Shown here: positions 8,569 to 18,531 of the stretch, piece after piece
Layout: the number at the start of each line of letters is the position of its first letter
How positions within the stretch are numbered: position 1 is the stretch's first letter
Source: Acidobacteriota bacterium
GTDB taxonomy: Bacteria > Acidobacteriota > Terriglobia > Terriglobales > Acidobacteriaceae
DNA length: 64,000 bases
Assembly: GCA_021806005.1 (NCBI GenBank)
Contig: JAJZDM010000007.1
Coordinates: 1-64,000, forward strand
Direction: 5' to 3'
Position numbers and translations under genes: made by a program
Notes under the pieces: model-generated
Database searches by the model: none
Seen by the model: the letters and a program-made list of their open reading frames with translations, nothing else
Told to the model about the DNA's origin: nothing

Positions 8569-11500
8569 GCCTGGCCTCCTTGGGAGTGGTCCGGGCCGCC
8601 GTCAGATCCGGATGCAGGATGCGGATGATGATCCGGTTCCTCCAGATCCTCGGCGGTTCGGCGGTGAGCCGGATGCCCCTTCAGCTCCAGAGAGCCGCTG
8701 TGTTCCTTGCCGAACCAGCCGGCAAAACGTTCAGCGATCGTAAAAGTGACTGGGATAACAAAGATGGCGATCAGCGTTGCGGCTAACATGCCGCCGATGA
8801 CCACCGTACCCAGAATCTGGCGCGAGACGCCGCCCGCGCCGGTCGCGAACCAGAGGGGAACGCAGCCCAGGATGAAGGCGAAGGCCGTCATCAGGATGGG
8901 ACGGAAGCGCAGCCGAGCGCCGTTCATCGCCGCCTCGAAGAGGGTCTCACCTTTTTCGTACTCATCCTTGGCAAACTCGACGATTAGAATCGCGTTCTTG
9001 GCAGCCAGGCCGATGAGCATGACCAGACCGATCTGTGCGAAGACATCGTTCTCCAGGTGTCGCATGCTGAGCGCGAGATAGGCGCCCAGGATCGCGATGG
9101 GAGTACTGAGAAGGACGCCGAAGGGAAGCGACCAGCTCTCATATTGCGCGGCAAGGATCAGGAAGCAGAGCAGCAGGGAGAGCGCATAGACCACCCATGC
9201 GGGCACACTCTCCTCCGCCTTCTTCTGCTGGAAGCTGAGGCCGGAGTAGTCCATCCCGATGCCGGCAGGCATGGTTTGTTGGAATACAGACTCCAGCGCA
9301 TCCATAACCTGGCCGGAGCTATAGCCGGGCTTCGCGACGATGGTGATGTCGGCAGCCTCGAACTCATTGAAGCGGGTGATGAACTCCGGACCCTCGATGC
9401 GCTTTACCGTGACCAGCGAAGAGAGCGGAACACGGTTGCCATTGGCCGCCGTCACATAGAACTGGCTGATGTCTCCGATATCGGTGCGCGAGGTTCCCTC
9501 AGCTTCGATATAGGTCTGCCACTCGCGTCCGAAGCGGTTGAAGTAGTTCACCAGCGTGCCGCCCATGAACGCCTGCATCGTGGTGTACACGTCGCTCAGG
9601 TTCACCTGGTCCTGCGCCGCCTTCTCACGGTCCACATCCACGTAAAGCTGAGGAACCGCCGGAAAATAACTTGGAATCGCGGCTGCAATCTCCGGACGCT
9701 TGCTGATGGCGCCAAGATACTTGAAGAGATTGGCGGTCAAAAAGTTCGGGTCGCTGCCGCCGGAACGATCTTCCAGCACCATGCTGACCCCGCCAGACGA
9801 TCCCAGTCCCGGGATCGCTGGAGGCGTAAAGGAGAAGGCGATACCTTCTTTCACTCCGGCCAGCGTCCGGGCAAGGTTCGCCTGCAGGGCGTCAAAATGT
9901 TCATTCGGCGCCGTGCGCTGATCCCAGTCCTTGAAGGTGACAAAGAAGAAGCCGCTGTAGGTGGTCTGTGCCTGAGAGAGCAGACTGAAGCCAACCACGT
10001 CCACCACGCTGCTCACCCCAGGCACCTGATGCAGCGCCTTATCAATCTGCAGTGCGGCCTGGGTGGTGCGTTGCAGACTGGCGCCTGCCGGAAGTTGCAG
10101 ATTGACGAAGGCGTAACCCTGATCTTCCGTGGGCAGGAAGCCGCGGGGAAGCCTTGCCCCCAGCAGCAGCACCAGAACGCTGACGACGGCAATAATCAGC
10201 ACACCCAGCAAGGACTTGTGCACCAACCATCCGGAGGCGGTAACGTACCCATCGGTGGTGCGGCGGAAGACCCGATTGAACCACCGGAAGAAGCCGTCCA
10301 GAAGGCTCTTGGACTCTGCTCTCGGCTTCAGCAACAGCGCGCAGAGCGCCGGGCTCAGCGTCAAAGCGTTGAAGGCGGAGAAGAGGACAGAGACGGCGAT
10401 GGTGACCGCAAACTGTTGATACAGCCGGCCGGTGATACCGGGGATAAACGCAGTGGGAATAAAGACGGAGGCCAGGATCAGCGCAATAGCGATCACCGGA
10501 CTGGCGACCTGCTCCATGGCGGCGTAGGAGGCGGCTACCGGTGTCATGCCCTCTTCGATATGATGTTCCACCGCCTCGACCACAACAATGGCATCATCGA
10601 CCACCAGGCCGATTGCCAGCACCAGGCCGAACAGCGAGAGGGTGTTGATCGAGAATCCCAGCACGGGGAAGACCATGAAGGTTCCGATCAGGGAGACTGG
10701 CACGGCCAGCAGCGGAATCAGGGTGGCCCGCCAGCCCTGCAGGAAGATGAATACCACCAGAATCACCAGCACCAGGGCCAGCAGCAGCGTGATCAGAATC
10801 TCATGCATGCCGGCGCTGACCGCTTTGGTGGTATCCAGCGGCACAGCCGAGGTCATGTCTGACGGGAAGTTGGTGGAGAGCCTGGCCAGCTCCAGGCGGA
10901 CGTTTTTGGCCGTCTCAACCGCGTTGGTTCCCGGGAGTTGATAGACAGCCATGACGGCCGCCGGCTTGCCATTGAATAGACCGTTCAGATTGTACGTCTG
11001 GTCACCCAGTTCGATGCGGGCCACATCCCGCAGGTGCAGAACGGAGCCGTCCGGGTTGCTGCGCAGAATGATGTCGCCAAATTGCGCAGAGGTAAGCAGA
11101 CGCCCCTGGGTGCGAACAGTATAGGTAAACTCCTGTCCGTTGGGAACCGGTTCTCCGCCGATCTGGCCGGCCGGATTAACCGTGTTCTGCGCCAGCAGCG
11201 CCGCTTCAATCTGCGGAATCGTCACACCCAGTCGGGCCAGCTTGTCCGGCTTCACCCAGATGCGCATGGCATACTGGCCGGCGCCGAAGATCTGGATACG
11301 GGAGACGCCCTTGACCCGCGTCAGGTCGTCGGCCATGTGGATGTACGCGTAGTTGGCCAGAAAGATGCCGTTATAGGTGGCGTGGGGCGAGGTGACCGCC
11401 AGCAGCATCAGCGGAGACATCAGCGACTTCTGAACCGTGATGCCGGCGGTATTCACCTCGGATGGTAGTTGGCTCTGCGCCTGGGAGACACGCAACTGGG

Positions 11501-11822
11501 AGAGAATCTGATCCGTGTCAGGGTTGGTGTCAATGCCGAAGTCCACGGTGAGCTGCGTCAAGCCGTTGCTCGCGTTGATGGACTGCATGTAGTTCATGTT
11601 GTCCACGCCGTTCATCTGCTGCTCGAGCGGCGTAGCCACTGAATTGACCATCGTATCGGCATCGGCGCCCGGATACGTGGCCTGGACCATGATCTCCGGA
11701 GGAGCAATGTCGGGGTACTGCGCCGTCGGCAGGCTGAACAGCGATATGATGCCGCCGATCACCATGAGAATAGCGATCACCATGGCCACAATGGGCCGGC
11801 GTATGAAAAACTTTGAGATCAT
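8565..11822 (-). CDS. HAE1-type RND multidrug efflux pump (AcrB/MexB family)
   Basis: This inner-membrane proton/drug antiporter has about 1085 residues. I place the start at the ATG at 11822, giving MISKFFIRRPIVAMV, which matches the AcrB N-terminus; the longer frame to 11915 would overlap the adaptor gene by about 90 bases and adds an unrelated Pro/Arg-rich stretch. Visible motifs are the first membrane helix at about 10-30, the large periplasmic loop, the proton-relay motif GLVVDDAIVVVE (two Asp, near residue 405), and the second half repeat after MISKF-like helices near 880. It lies 4 bp after the adaptor gene and overlaps the outer-membrane factor gene. Substrates cannot be read from sequence. 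Confidence 0.95.
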   Translation of the reverse strand: MISKFFIRRPIVAMVIAILMVIGGIISLFSLPTAQYPDIAPPEIMVQATYPGADADTMVNSVATPLEQQMNGVDNMNYMQSINASNGLTQLTVDFGIDTNPDTDQILSQLRVSQAQSQLPSEVNTAGITVQKSLMSPLMLLAVTSPHATYNGIFLANYAYIHMADDLTRVKGVSRIQIFGAGQYAMRIWVKPDKLARLGVTIPQIEAALLAQNTVNPAGQIGGEPVPNGQEFTYTVRTQGRLLTSAQFGDIILRSNPDGSVLHLRDVARIELGDQTYNLNGLFNGKPAAVMAVYQLPGTNAVETAKNVRLELARLSTNFPSDMTSAVPLDTTKAVSAGMHEILITLLLALVLVILVVFIFLQGWRATLIPLLAVPVSLIGTFMVFPVLGFSINTLSLFGLVLAIGLVVDDAIVVVEAVEHHIEEGMTPVAASYAAMEQVASPVIAIALILASVFIPTAFIPGITGRLYQQFAVTIAVSVLFSAFNALTLSPALCALLLKPRAESKSLLDGFFRWFNRVFRRTTDGYVTASGWLVHKSLLGVLIIAVVSVLVLLLGARLPRGFLPTEDQGYAFVNLQLPAGASLQRTTQAALQIDKALHQVPGVSSVVDVVGFSLLSQAQTTYSGFFFVTFKDWDQRTAPNEHFDALQANLARTLAGVKEGIAFSFTPPAIPGLGSSGGVSMVLEDRSGGSDPNFLTANLFKYLGAISKRPEIAAAIPSYFPAVPQLYVDVDREKAAQDQVNLSDVYTTMQAFMGGTLVNYFNRFGREWQTYIEAEGTSRTDIGDISQFYVTAANGNRVPLSSLVTVKRIEGPEFITRFNEFEAADITIVAKPGYSSGQVMDALESVFQQTMPAGIGMDYSGLSFQQKKAEESVPAWVVYALSLLLCFLILAAQYESWSLPFGVLLSTPIAILGAYLALSMRHLENDVFAQIGLVMLIGLAAKNAILIVEFAKDEYEKGETLFEAAMNGARLRFRPILMTAFAFILGCVPLWFATGAGGVSRQILGTVVIGGMLAATLIAIFVIPVTFTIAERFAGWFGKEHSGSLELKGHPAHRRTAEDLEEPDHHPHPASGSDGGPDHSQGGQA

Positions 11823-11826
11823 ATGG

Positions 11827-13044
11827 TCAGTTTCCCTGCTGGTCTGCGCTCTGGCCCGCCGCGCCGGGGATGGAATCGATGGTCGGTTGGGGCGTGGTAT
11901 CCGGTTGGGGTACAACCTTCATTCCGTCCCGCACCTTGTCATTGCCTTGCGTAATCACCTGCTCACCCGCGTTCAGTCCACTGGTGATGACGATGTTCGA
12001 ACCCAGTTGCGGTCCCAGTTGTACGGTGCGAAGGTGTGCGACATGATCCTCCCCGACCACAAAAAGCTGATGCATGCCCTGGAAGTCGGAGATGGAGCGC
12101 TGCGGCGCCACCACCGCGTTCTGCAGAATCGAGGTCTCCGCCGAGACCCGTCCGAACTGGCCCGGGCGAAGCAGATTGCCCGGGTTGGGGAACGCCGCCG
12201 CCAGACGAATACTTCCGGTTTGAGCCGTCACCGCCCGGTCCACAAAGACGATATGGCCGGTTTGAGGAAAGGACTGGTTGTTGGCCAGGGTCAGGTGGAT
12301 AGGAATCAGATTGCCGCTCTGCAGCAGGTCATTCTTGCCGCGCGACCTGGCCCGTGCCGAGAGGGACAGATACTCTTGCTCACTGATGTAGAAATAAACC
12401 TTGATAGGGTTGACCTGCGATACGGAGGTGAGCACCGAGCTGGGACTGACCAGATTGCCGACCTGAAGCATCGCCTGGCCGGCAACGCCCTCAATCAGGG
12501 AGCGTACCTGGGTGAAACCCACATTGAGCGCGGCGGATTCAACATTGGCCTGTGCGCTGGCGACGGCAGCCTTGTCGGCTGCCTCGGTCTGAACTTCGGT
12601 GTCCAGTTGGCTCTGGGCAATGGCATGAGCCCCCGCCAGCGGCGTGTCGCGGTGCACGTTGATCTCAGCCAACCGCAACTGCGCCTGCGCCTGCGCCAAC
12701 GACGCGTTCGCTTGGTCAAGCACAGCCTGGAACGGCCGCGGGTCGATCTCGAAGAGCACCTGGCCCTTGTGGACCTCGCTGCCCTCGGTGTAATCCTGAC
12801 GGATCAGATATCCGGAGACCTGGGGTTGAATCTGAGCATTTACATAGCCGTCCGTCGTAGCCACCCAGTGCCCAATCACAGGGACGTTCTGCTGGGCAGC
12901 CGTGGTAACCATCACCGGCAGCGGACCGTAGGCCGCCTGCATCCCCGGAGGAGGCCCACCGCTCTGGCATCCCAGAGAAAACCCTGCAACGATCAGTGTG
13001 GCGGCAAGCGCAGGGAATCTCCGCAAAGAAGGGTAGGGCATCAT
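11827..13044 (-). CDS. RND periplasmic adaptor (AcrA/MexA membrane fusion protein)
   Basis: The 405-residue protein links pump and exit duct across the periplasm. It has an N-terminal hydrophobic leader ending in SLGC (Cys26), probably lipid-anchored. The lipoyl half-motifs are visible (VSGYLIRQDYTEGSEVHKGQ near 95-115), then a helical hairpin rich in Gln/Ala, then the beta-barrel (FQTGHIVFVDRAV). Length is normal. Either of two adjacent ATG codons (13044, 13041) could start; a GAGAGG lies upstream. It is the first gene of the efflux operon, divergent from the TetR gene and downstream of a perfect palindrome. Confidence 0.93.
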   Translation of the reverse strand: MMPYPSLRRFPALAATLIVAGFSLGCQSGGPPPGMQAAYGPLPVMVTTAAQQNVPVIGHWVATTDGYVNAQIQPQVSGYLIRQDYTEGSEVHKGQVLFEIDPRPFQAVLDQANASLAQAQAQLRLAEINVHRDTPLAGAHAIAQSQLDTEVQTEAADKAAVASAQANVESAALNVGFTQVRSLIEGVAGQAMLQVGNLVSPSSVLTSVSQVNPIKVYFYISEQEYLSLSARARSRGKNDLLQSGNLIPIHLTLANNQSFPQTGHIVFVDRAVTAQTGSIRLAAAFPNPGNLLRPGQFGRVSAETSILQNAVVAPQRSISDFQGMHQLFVVGEDHVAHLRTVQLGPQLGSNIVITSGLNAGEQVITQGNDKVRDGMKVVPQPDTTPQPTIDSIPGAAGQSADQQGN

Positions 13045-13100
13045 AGGATGAAAACCTCTCGGGTGAAGATGGATGGGTACCTTCGGAGGTAAGTTCCGAA

Positions 13101-13120
13101 AATATACACGTATGTATATT
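13101..13120. promoter_or_regulatory. Perfect 20-bp inverted repeat, probable TetR operator
   Basis: AATATACA-CGTA-TGTATATT has perfectly matched 8-bp arms around a 4-bp spacer. It sits midway between the divergent efflux operon and tetR starts, in a locally AT-rich patch, the expected position for a repressor controlling both. A second smaller inverted repeat (TTCGGA...TCCGAA, 13082-13100) adjoins it. Confidence 0.75.
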
Positions 13121-13151
13121 ATGCTCGAGGGGGGAGAAAGGATTCAAAATA

Positions 13152-13826
13152 ATGTCCGGGCGGCGGAAGGCACAGGAGCGGGGGCTTGTCATGGCGAAGC
13201 AGGGAGCCCGGCCCGGCCCGGGACAGACGATGAAGTCAGAGAAGACCAGAGCGGAGTTGTTGCAGGCCGCCGAGCGGATCTTTGCTCGTGACGGCTTTGA
13301 GGCCTCTCGGATCGAGGACATCGCCGCCGCAGCCGGCCGGAGCCGCGGAGCCTTCTATGCAAACTTTGCCAGCAAGACTGAGGTCTTTCTGGCGCTTCGC
13401 ACGCTGGCAACCCAGCGGCATGCCCGGGCGGTGCGTGAACGTGTGCAGAGTATCCAGGAGCAGGATGCCCGCTATCAGGCCCTGATCGACTACATCGTAG
13501 AGCAGATCTACGACACCCAGACCCAACTGCTGCAGATTGAGTTCAAGCTCTTCACCCTGCGCCACCCGGCGATGCAGGCGAAGTTGGCGGAGATGCACCT
13601 GGAGGCCAGCACCTCGGTCAATCGCCAGGAGCTATCGGATCTATTTCCGGAGAAGAGTAACAAGCTCGCAGAGATGCGCTGCAGCACCCTGGAGATTGAA
13701 GCGCTGCTGGAGGGGTTTGCACTGAATGCCCGCTTCAGTCCGAAGGTGCTGGACGAAGCGAGCATTCAGGCAATCGTTCCGCAGTTGATGGCGCAGATCT
13801 TTCATCGCGCCGGGACCCACTCATAG
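13152..13826 (+). CDS. TetR/AcrR-family repressor of the adjacent RND efflux operon
   Basis: The 224-residue protein has an N-terminal helix-turn-helix (about 26-75): [20 protein letters not shown], then [19 protein letters not shown], the canonical TetR recognition helix. The C-terminal helical part is the expected ligand and dimer domain. ATG 13152 is favoured because GGGGAGAAAGGA ends about 9 bases upstream; in-frame ATGs at 13191 and 13230 would remove a basic leader. It is divergent from the efflux operon with an operator-like palindrome between them. Its last 6 bases overlap the 3' end of the convergent pckG gene. Confidence 0.93.
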   Translation: MSGRRKAQERGLVMAKQGARPGPGQTMKSEKTRAELLQAAERIFARDGFEASRIEDIAAAAGRSRGAFYANFASKTEVFLALRTLATQRHARAVRERVQSIQEQDARYQALIDYIVEQIYDTQTQLLQIEFKLFTLRHPAMQAKLAEMHLEASTSVNRQELSDLFPEKSNKLAEMRCSTLEIEALLEGFALNARFSPKVLDEASIQAIVPQLMAQIFHRAGTHS

Positions 13827-15671
13827 ACGACAGATGAGCAACTCGCGCTCGTAGATCATCTCCGCCGGCAGATGGTCATGCAGCGCGAGGAAGAGTTCCT
13901 CATGGTCCATGACCTCCCGCAACCAGGCTTTGTGATCCACCTTCTCCAACTCGGCAAAGGTTTCGGGTGAGATATTGAGACCCTCCCAGGTGATGTCCTG
14001 ATAGCGCGGGACCCAGCCAATGGGTGTCTCGCGGCCTTGCGCGCGCCCGCGGGCCCTGTCGACGATCCACTTCAGCACCCGCATGTTCTCGCTGTAGCCT
14101 GGCCACAGGAACTTGCCATCCTTGTCTTTGAGGAACCAGTTGACCTGGAAGACGCGGGGCGTAATGGTGAGTTGCCGCTGCATGGTAAGCCAGTGCCTGA
14201 AGTAGTCCCCCATGTGGTATCCGCAGAAGGGAAGCATGGCCATAGGATCGCGACGCACTTTGCCAACCGCGCCCTCCGCGGCCGCGGTGGTCTCCGAGCC
14301 CATCGTTGCGCCCAGATAGACGCCAGAGGACCAGTTGAAGGCCTGAACCACCAGGGGGATCGACGTAGCGCGTCTCCCGCCGAAGACAAAGGCGGCGATG
14401 GGCACGCCGTCGGGAGACTCCGACGCAGCCATGTCAAAGGACGGGCACTGCGAGGCGGGGGCTGTGAAGCGGCCGTTGGGATGGGCTGCGGGGCGTCCGG
14501 TCTGGCGGCCGATCTCCGGCGTCCAGTGCTCTCCCTTCCAGTCGATGCACTCCGCGGGCGGCTCATCGGTCATACCCTCCCACCAGACGCCTCCCTCCGG
14601 GGTCAGAGCTACATTGGTGAAGATGGTATTGCGGCTCAGGGTCGCCATGGCGTTGGGATTGGTTTTGACGCTGGTGCCGGGAGCGACACCAAAGAAGCCA
14701 GTCTCCGGGTTGATGCCCCGAATGCGGCCGGTCTCGTCTGGCCGTAGCCAGGCGATGTCATCGCCCACCGTCCAGGTCTTCCAGCCTTCAAACCCCTTGG
14801 GAGGTATAAGCATCGCCAGGTTCGTCTTGCCGCATGCGGAGGGAAACGCAGCGGCCAGATAGGTCTTTTCGCCCACGGGAGACTCCAGTCCCAGAATGAG
14901 CATGTGCTCGGCCATCCATCCCTCATCGCGGGCGATGTTCGCGGCGATACGCAGGGCGAAGCATTTCTTGCCAAGCAGCGCATTTCCCCCATAACCGGAG
15001 CCGTAACTCCAGATCTCCCGCGTCTCCGGGAAGTGCACGATGTACTTGGTGTCATTCTGCGGCCAGGGAACATCCTGCTGGCCCGGCTCCAGGGGCGCTC
15101 CCACCGAGTGCATGCACGGCACCACGCGGTGGATGTCCTTGTCGATCTCGGCGAATACCGGCAGCCCGATGCGGGTCATGATGCGCATATTCACCACAAC
15201 GTAGGCTGAATCCGTCAGTTGCACGCCGATGCGGGACATGGGCGATCCGACCGGCCCCATGGAGAAGGGAAGCACGTACATAGTCCGGCCACGCATGCAT
15301 CCCCGGAAAAGGTCCTTCAGCCTCTTGCGCATCGCAAAGGGAGCCTCCCAGTTGTTGGTCGGCCCGGCGTCATCCTTGGAGAACGAGCAGATGAAGGTCC
15401 GGTCCTCCACCCGGGCTACATCCTTGGGCGACGAGCGTGCCAGGTAGCAACCCGGCCAAAGCTCCTGATTCAGGCGAATGAAGGTGCCAGAGTCAACAAG
15501 TTGCTGGCAAAGGTACTCATTCTCTTCGGCGGATCCGTCGACCCAGTGAATCGCCGCCGGTTGGGTAAGATTCGCCATCTTCTCTACCCAGCGAATGAGA
15601 TGAATGTTTGTAGACAGGACACGTGTCGATATGGGGTGTTGCCCAGTGACCGCGTCAGGAATAGTTGCCAT
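13821..15671 (-). CDS. pckG: Phosphoenolpyruvate carboxykinase, GTP-dependent
   Basis: It converts oxaloacetate and GTP to PEP, CO2 and GDP at the entry to gluconeogenesis, in the cytoplasm. The 616 residues fit the GTP class. Visible motifs are the P-loop [13 protein letters not shown] (about 290), the downstream GDDIAWL metal/nucleotide segment, the [17 protein letters not shown] region, and the FGGRR site near 425. The start at 15671 is supported by GGAGGAAG a few bases upstream. It is single-gene and convergent with tetR, the two stop regions overlapping by 6 bp. An organism growing on acids or polymer breakdown products would use it for glucose synthesis. Confidence 0.96.
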   Translation of the reverse strand: MATIPDAVTGQHPISTRVLSTNIHLIRWVEKMANLTQPAAIHWVDGSAEENEYLCQQLVDSGTFIRLNQELWPGCYLARSSPKDVARVEDRTFICSFSKDDAGPTNNWEAPFAMRKRLKDLFRGCMRGRTMYVLPFSMGPVGSPMSRIGVQLTDSAYVVVNMRIMTRIGLPVFAEIDKDIHRVVPCMHSVGAPLEPGQQDVPWPQNDTKYIVHFPETREIWSYGSGYGGNALLGKKCFALRIAANIARDEGWMAEHMLILGLESPVGEKTYLAAAFPSACGKTNLAMLIPPKGFEGWKTWTVGDDIAWLRPDETGRIRGINPETGFFGVAPGTSVKTNPNAMATLSRNTIFTNVALTPEGGVWWEGMTDEPPAECIDWKGEHWTPEIGRQTGRPAAHPNGRFTAPASQCPSFDMAASESPDGVPIAAFVFGGRRATSIPLVVQAFNWSSGVYLGATMGSETTAAAEGAVGKVRRDPMAMLPFCGYHMGDYFRHWLTMQRQLTITPRVFQVNWFLKDKDGKFLWPGYSENMRVLKWIVDRARGRAQGRETPIGWVPRYQDITWEGLNISPETFAELEKVDHKAWLREVMDHEELFLALHDHLPAEMIYERELLICRL

Positions 15672-16136
15672 GATCTTCCTCCAGTGCCCAATGAATGCTC
15701 AGATAGGTTTGCATCTGTGTGTCATTAACTCACTTGAGATTTATAGTCCTCATGATAGTGGTTGCGCCTCTCCACCCAACCTATTCCTGCCTCCGGCGCG
15801 GCGATAACCGGCTGTCCTCTTCCGCACCCTTCGCTCTGAGCTTGAATGTTCCCTGCAGAGGTGAGTGGTTCAAGCTTCGGGGGATTCTGCTGTAGTGCAA
15901 GCTGCAGGGGAAACAGTCCGGTGAGGCCGATTGCGCAGGGCGTCGCTTTGCCGGTACACTCGAAGGTGAGCGAGCGGAGAGCCCGGAACTTTGGGAGAAC
16001 TGCTCAATCCGTGATCCTTTGCATCGTGGATTCCTGGCAAAACGGCAGGTATCCGGGCACCGGGGATCCGTCGGCAAGGGAGGCTTTAAAACCCTGTCGA
16101 GGATCAGCGAATGATCCAGCCGCCGCGGCTTAAAGC
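15672..16136. other. 465-bp intergenic region upstream of pckG and tRNA-Ser
   Basis: It must hold the pckG promoter (minus) and the tRNA-Ser promoter (plus). The pckG ribosome site is at its left edge. A TATAAAT on the minus strand near 15740 could be a -10 element but has no clear partner. No coding frame is supported. Confidence 0.5.
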
Positions 16137-16228
16137 GGAGAGTTGGCAGAGCCCGGTTGAATGCACCTGACTCGAAATCAGACATAGTCGCAAGGCTATC
16201 GGGGGTTCGAATCCCTCACTCTCCGCCA
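16137..16228 (+). tRNA. tRNA-Ser (anticodon CGA)
   Basis: The acceptor stem GGAGAGT/ACTCTCC, anticodon loop CTCGAAA, long class II variable arm (ATAGTC-GCAA-GGCTAT), T-arm GGGGGTTCGAATCCC and encoded CCA are all present. Anticodon CGA reads UCG. Confidence 0.95.
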
Positions 16229-16589
16229 GTTTCCCTTCCAGCAACGCCCACGAACGTCCAGAATCGACACCTATCGTCTCATCACAAGACGGCCGCTGGT
16301 CGTGCTCCCGGTTGCTTTCAGACCAGCGGCAGGCAGAGTTATGCCGTCATGCCGATTGGCATCGTCCTGAGATCCGCTCCCGCTCGATGACTCCGCGCAA
16401 CGTCTTCAGTCTCCAGCCGAAATGGCACAGAGCAGGCCTTCCCAAGGCAGCCTGTGGTTGCAAAACCAGGCTGGCGACCGCCTCAGAGACAACGTCTCCC
16501 TGACCTTTAGCCGAAAAAATCGTTACCTGTAGCGTTGCCTCTATCATCTTTCAGCATTTATAGTGGGGCAGTTCCACCTGAGGTGATAC
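16229..16589. other. 361-bp intergenic region before the alpha-L-fucosidase gene
   Basis: No gene is supported. It should hold the fucosidase promoter; the ribosome site CTGAGGTGAT lies just before the ATG. No convincing operator palindrome was seen. Confidence 0.5.
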
Positions 16590-18443
16590 ATGCGACGTCG
16601 TGACTTTTGCAAACTGGTGGCGGCTGCGGCTGCCTCCGCCGCGACTCCCGAAGCTGCCACACTCGCGGCACAGACTCCTGTCCCAACTCCCCACCAGGCC
16701 TCTGCGAACGGCGTCTCCGCCGCAGAGGCTCCGGGGTTTGACCAATACACCCAGGACTACGCCCAGTTCTGCGCCACCCCTGCGGACCAGCGCGTCTTCT
16801 ACTCTCTGGTGGACGGTAAAATCGTCAGCGAAAAGCTCGATGAAAGCACCTGGAAGCCCGCCGGCTGGGGTGATGCTCCGGCTCTTCCGGTTCCCGGCGG
16901 CTCCTGGGACGGAGTTCCGATGAACTCGCCGATCCCTGACCTGGCTGGCAGTGGCCCCTACCAGCCAACCTGGGACTCGCTGCTCCAATACGATGCCCCG
17001 GAGTGGTACCGCGACGCCAAGTTCGGCATCTGGGCTCACTGGAGCCCGCAGTGTGTTCCGGAAGACGGCGACTGGTACGCACGCAAGATGTATATCCAGA
17101 GCGACGATCCAAAGGGCCAGTACGAGTATCAAAAGCAGCACTACGGCCCAACCTCGCGCTTCGGCTACAAGGATCTCTGCCCTCAATGGACGCTGCTCAA
17201 CTGGGAACCTGAAGCCTTGATGGAGCGCTACAAGAAAGCCGGCGCAAAGTTCTTCATCACGCTGGCCAACCACCATGATGGATTCGATGCCTGGAACTCG
17301 AAGCACCACCCCTGGAACTCAGTCAACCTCGGTCCTCACTGCGATGTCGTCGGCCGCTGGGCCAAGGCTGCCCGGGCCCAGGGCCTGCGGCTCGGCGTCA
17401 CCGTGCACCAGGCCCGCAACTGGTGGTGGTTCCAGCCCTCCCATGACGCCGACAAGACCGGCCCGCTGGCCGGCGTTCCCTACGACGGCCGCCTGACCAA
17501 GGCTCAGGGCCAGGAGCAATGGTGGGAGGGATACGATCCGCAACTCCTTTACGGCGTCAAACACCCGATCAACGCGCTGCCCGACCCCTCTTACGTCAAG
17601 GACTTCTACGACCGCACCCGTGACCTGATCGACCAGCACGACCCGGACCTGCTTTACTTCGACAACGCGCTGTTTCCTCTGGGCTGGGGCGGCATGAACC
17701 TTGGCGCTTACTTCTACAACCACAACCTCCAGACCCACGGAGGCAAGATGGAGGCTGTAGTCACCGTCAAGGAGGTTCCGGACAAGTGGCTCAAGTCCGT
17801 GGTGGCCGATGTCGAGCGCGGCATCACCAGCAAGATCATGGACTATCCCTGGCAATCGGAGACCTGCATCGGCGAGTGGCACTATAACCGGGCGCTGTAC
17901 AACAAGCCCGGTGAGTACGGGGGCTACCTGCCGCCGAGTGGCGTCATCCACTGGATGATCGACACGGTGAGCAAGAACGGCACCTTCATCCTCAACGTCC
18001 CCGGCAAGCCCGACGGCACCATCGACTCTAAGGAGATCGCCGTGCTGGATGGCATCACAGCCTGGATGCAGATCAACGGAGAGGCCATCTATGCAACTCG
18101 TCCCTGGAAGGTCTTCGGCGAGGGGCCGAATATGATCAAGGCGGGCAGCTTCCAGGGCGACAGCATCTCCAGACTGGGCGAGAAGGACATTCGCTTCACC
18201 CGCAGCAAGGATGGCAAGACGATCTTCGCCATCGCTCTGGGATGGCCCTCCAGCGAGGTGGTTATCCAATCCCTTGGTTTGAACAGCCCGACGCAGCCCG
18301 GCAAGATCAGGAACGTTGAGTTGGTCGGAAGCACGGCCAAGGTGCACTGGAAGCAGTCCGACACCGCTCTGCGCCTCTCTCTGCCGGCGCAGGCGCGCCC
18401 CGCGGCAGATTACGCCGCGGCATTAAGGGTCAGCCTGGCCTGA
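16590..18443 (+). CDS. Alpha-L-fucosidase, glycoside hydrolase family 29, exported
   Basis: The 617-residue enzyme releases terminal L-fucose from glycans. The N-terminus MRRRDFCKLVAAAA looks like a Tat signal. The GH29 domain is recognised by WYRDAKFGIWAHWSPQ (about 132-148), YKKAGAKFFITLANHHDGFDAWNS (about 211-234), LRLGVTVHQARNWWW and DPDLLYFDNALFPLGWGG, where the Asp of YFDN is the likely nucleophile. A short C-terminal beta domain follows. A GAGGTGAT ribosome site supports the start. It lies beside a FucP-like symporter, a LacI regulator and sugar-oxidising enzymes, suggesting an L-fucose locus. A strong hairpin follows the gene. Confidence 0.93.
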   Translation: MRRRDFCKLVAAAAASAATPEAATLAAQTPVPTPHQASANGVSAAEAPGFDQYTQDYAQFCATPADQRVFYSLVDGKIVSEKLDESTWKPAGWGDAPALPVPGGSWDGVPMNSPIPDLAGSGPYQPTWDSLLQYDAPEWYRDAKFGIWAHWSPQCVPEDGDWYARKMYIQSDDPKGQYEYQKQHYGPTSRFGYKDLCPQWTLLNWEPEALMERYKKAGAKFFITLANHHDGFDAWNSKHHPWNSVNLGPHCDVVGRWAKAARAQGLRLGVTVHQARNWWWFQPSHDADKTGPLAGVPYDGRLTKAQGQEQWWEGYDPQLLYGVKHPINALPDPSYVKDFYDRTRDLIDQHDPDLLYFDNALFPLGWGGMNLGAYFYNHNLQTHGGKMEAVVTVKEVPDKWLKSVVADVERGITSKIMDYPWQSETCIGEWHYNRALYNKPGEYGGYLPPSGVIHWMIDTVSKNGTFILNVPGKPDGTIDSKEIAVLDGITAWMQINGEAIYATRPWKVFGEGPNMIKAGSFQGDSISRLGEKDIRFTRSKDGKTIFAIALGWPSSEVVIQSLGLNSPTQPGKIRNVELVGSTAKVHWKQSDTALRLSLPAQARPAADYAAALRVSLA

Positions 18444-18448
18444 TCCCC

Positions 18449-18480
18449 AACCGCCGCGGTCGGGGTGGACCGCGGCGGTT
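18449..18480. terminator. Hairpin between fucosidase and the convergent symporter gene
   Basis: A perfect 13-bp stem, AACCGCCGCGGTC / GACCGCGGCGGTT, has loop GGGGTG and starts 5 bp after the fucosidase stop. There is no T-run, but the tail-to-tail position fits a bidirectional transcription stop. Confidence 0.6.
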
Positions 18481-18531
18481 CAGTATGGAGCAGGGAACCG
18501 CGCCGCGGAACTTTCCAGCGGTTCTGCGGCG

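Noticed and set aside
9057-10862. A 601-codon frame on the plus strand
   Set aside because: It is antisense to the RND pump gene; composition is His/Gln/Arg-rich shadow of the coding strand, no ribosome site.
11823-11915. N-terminal extension of the RND pump
   Set aside because: It overlaps the adaptor gene and does not match AcrB-family starts.
11596-13092. A 498-codon plus-strand frame
   Set aside because: Antisense to the adaptor gene and part of the pump; a codon-bias shadow.
17319-18347. A 342-codon minus-strand frame
   Set aside because: Antisense to the fucosidase gene; valine/leucine-rich shadow.
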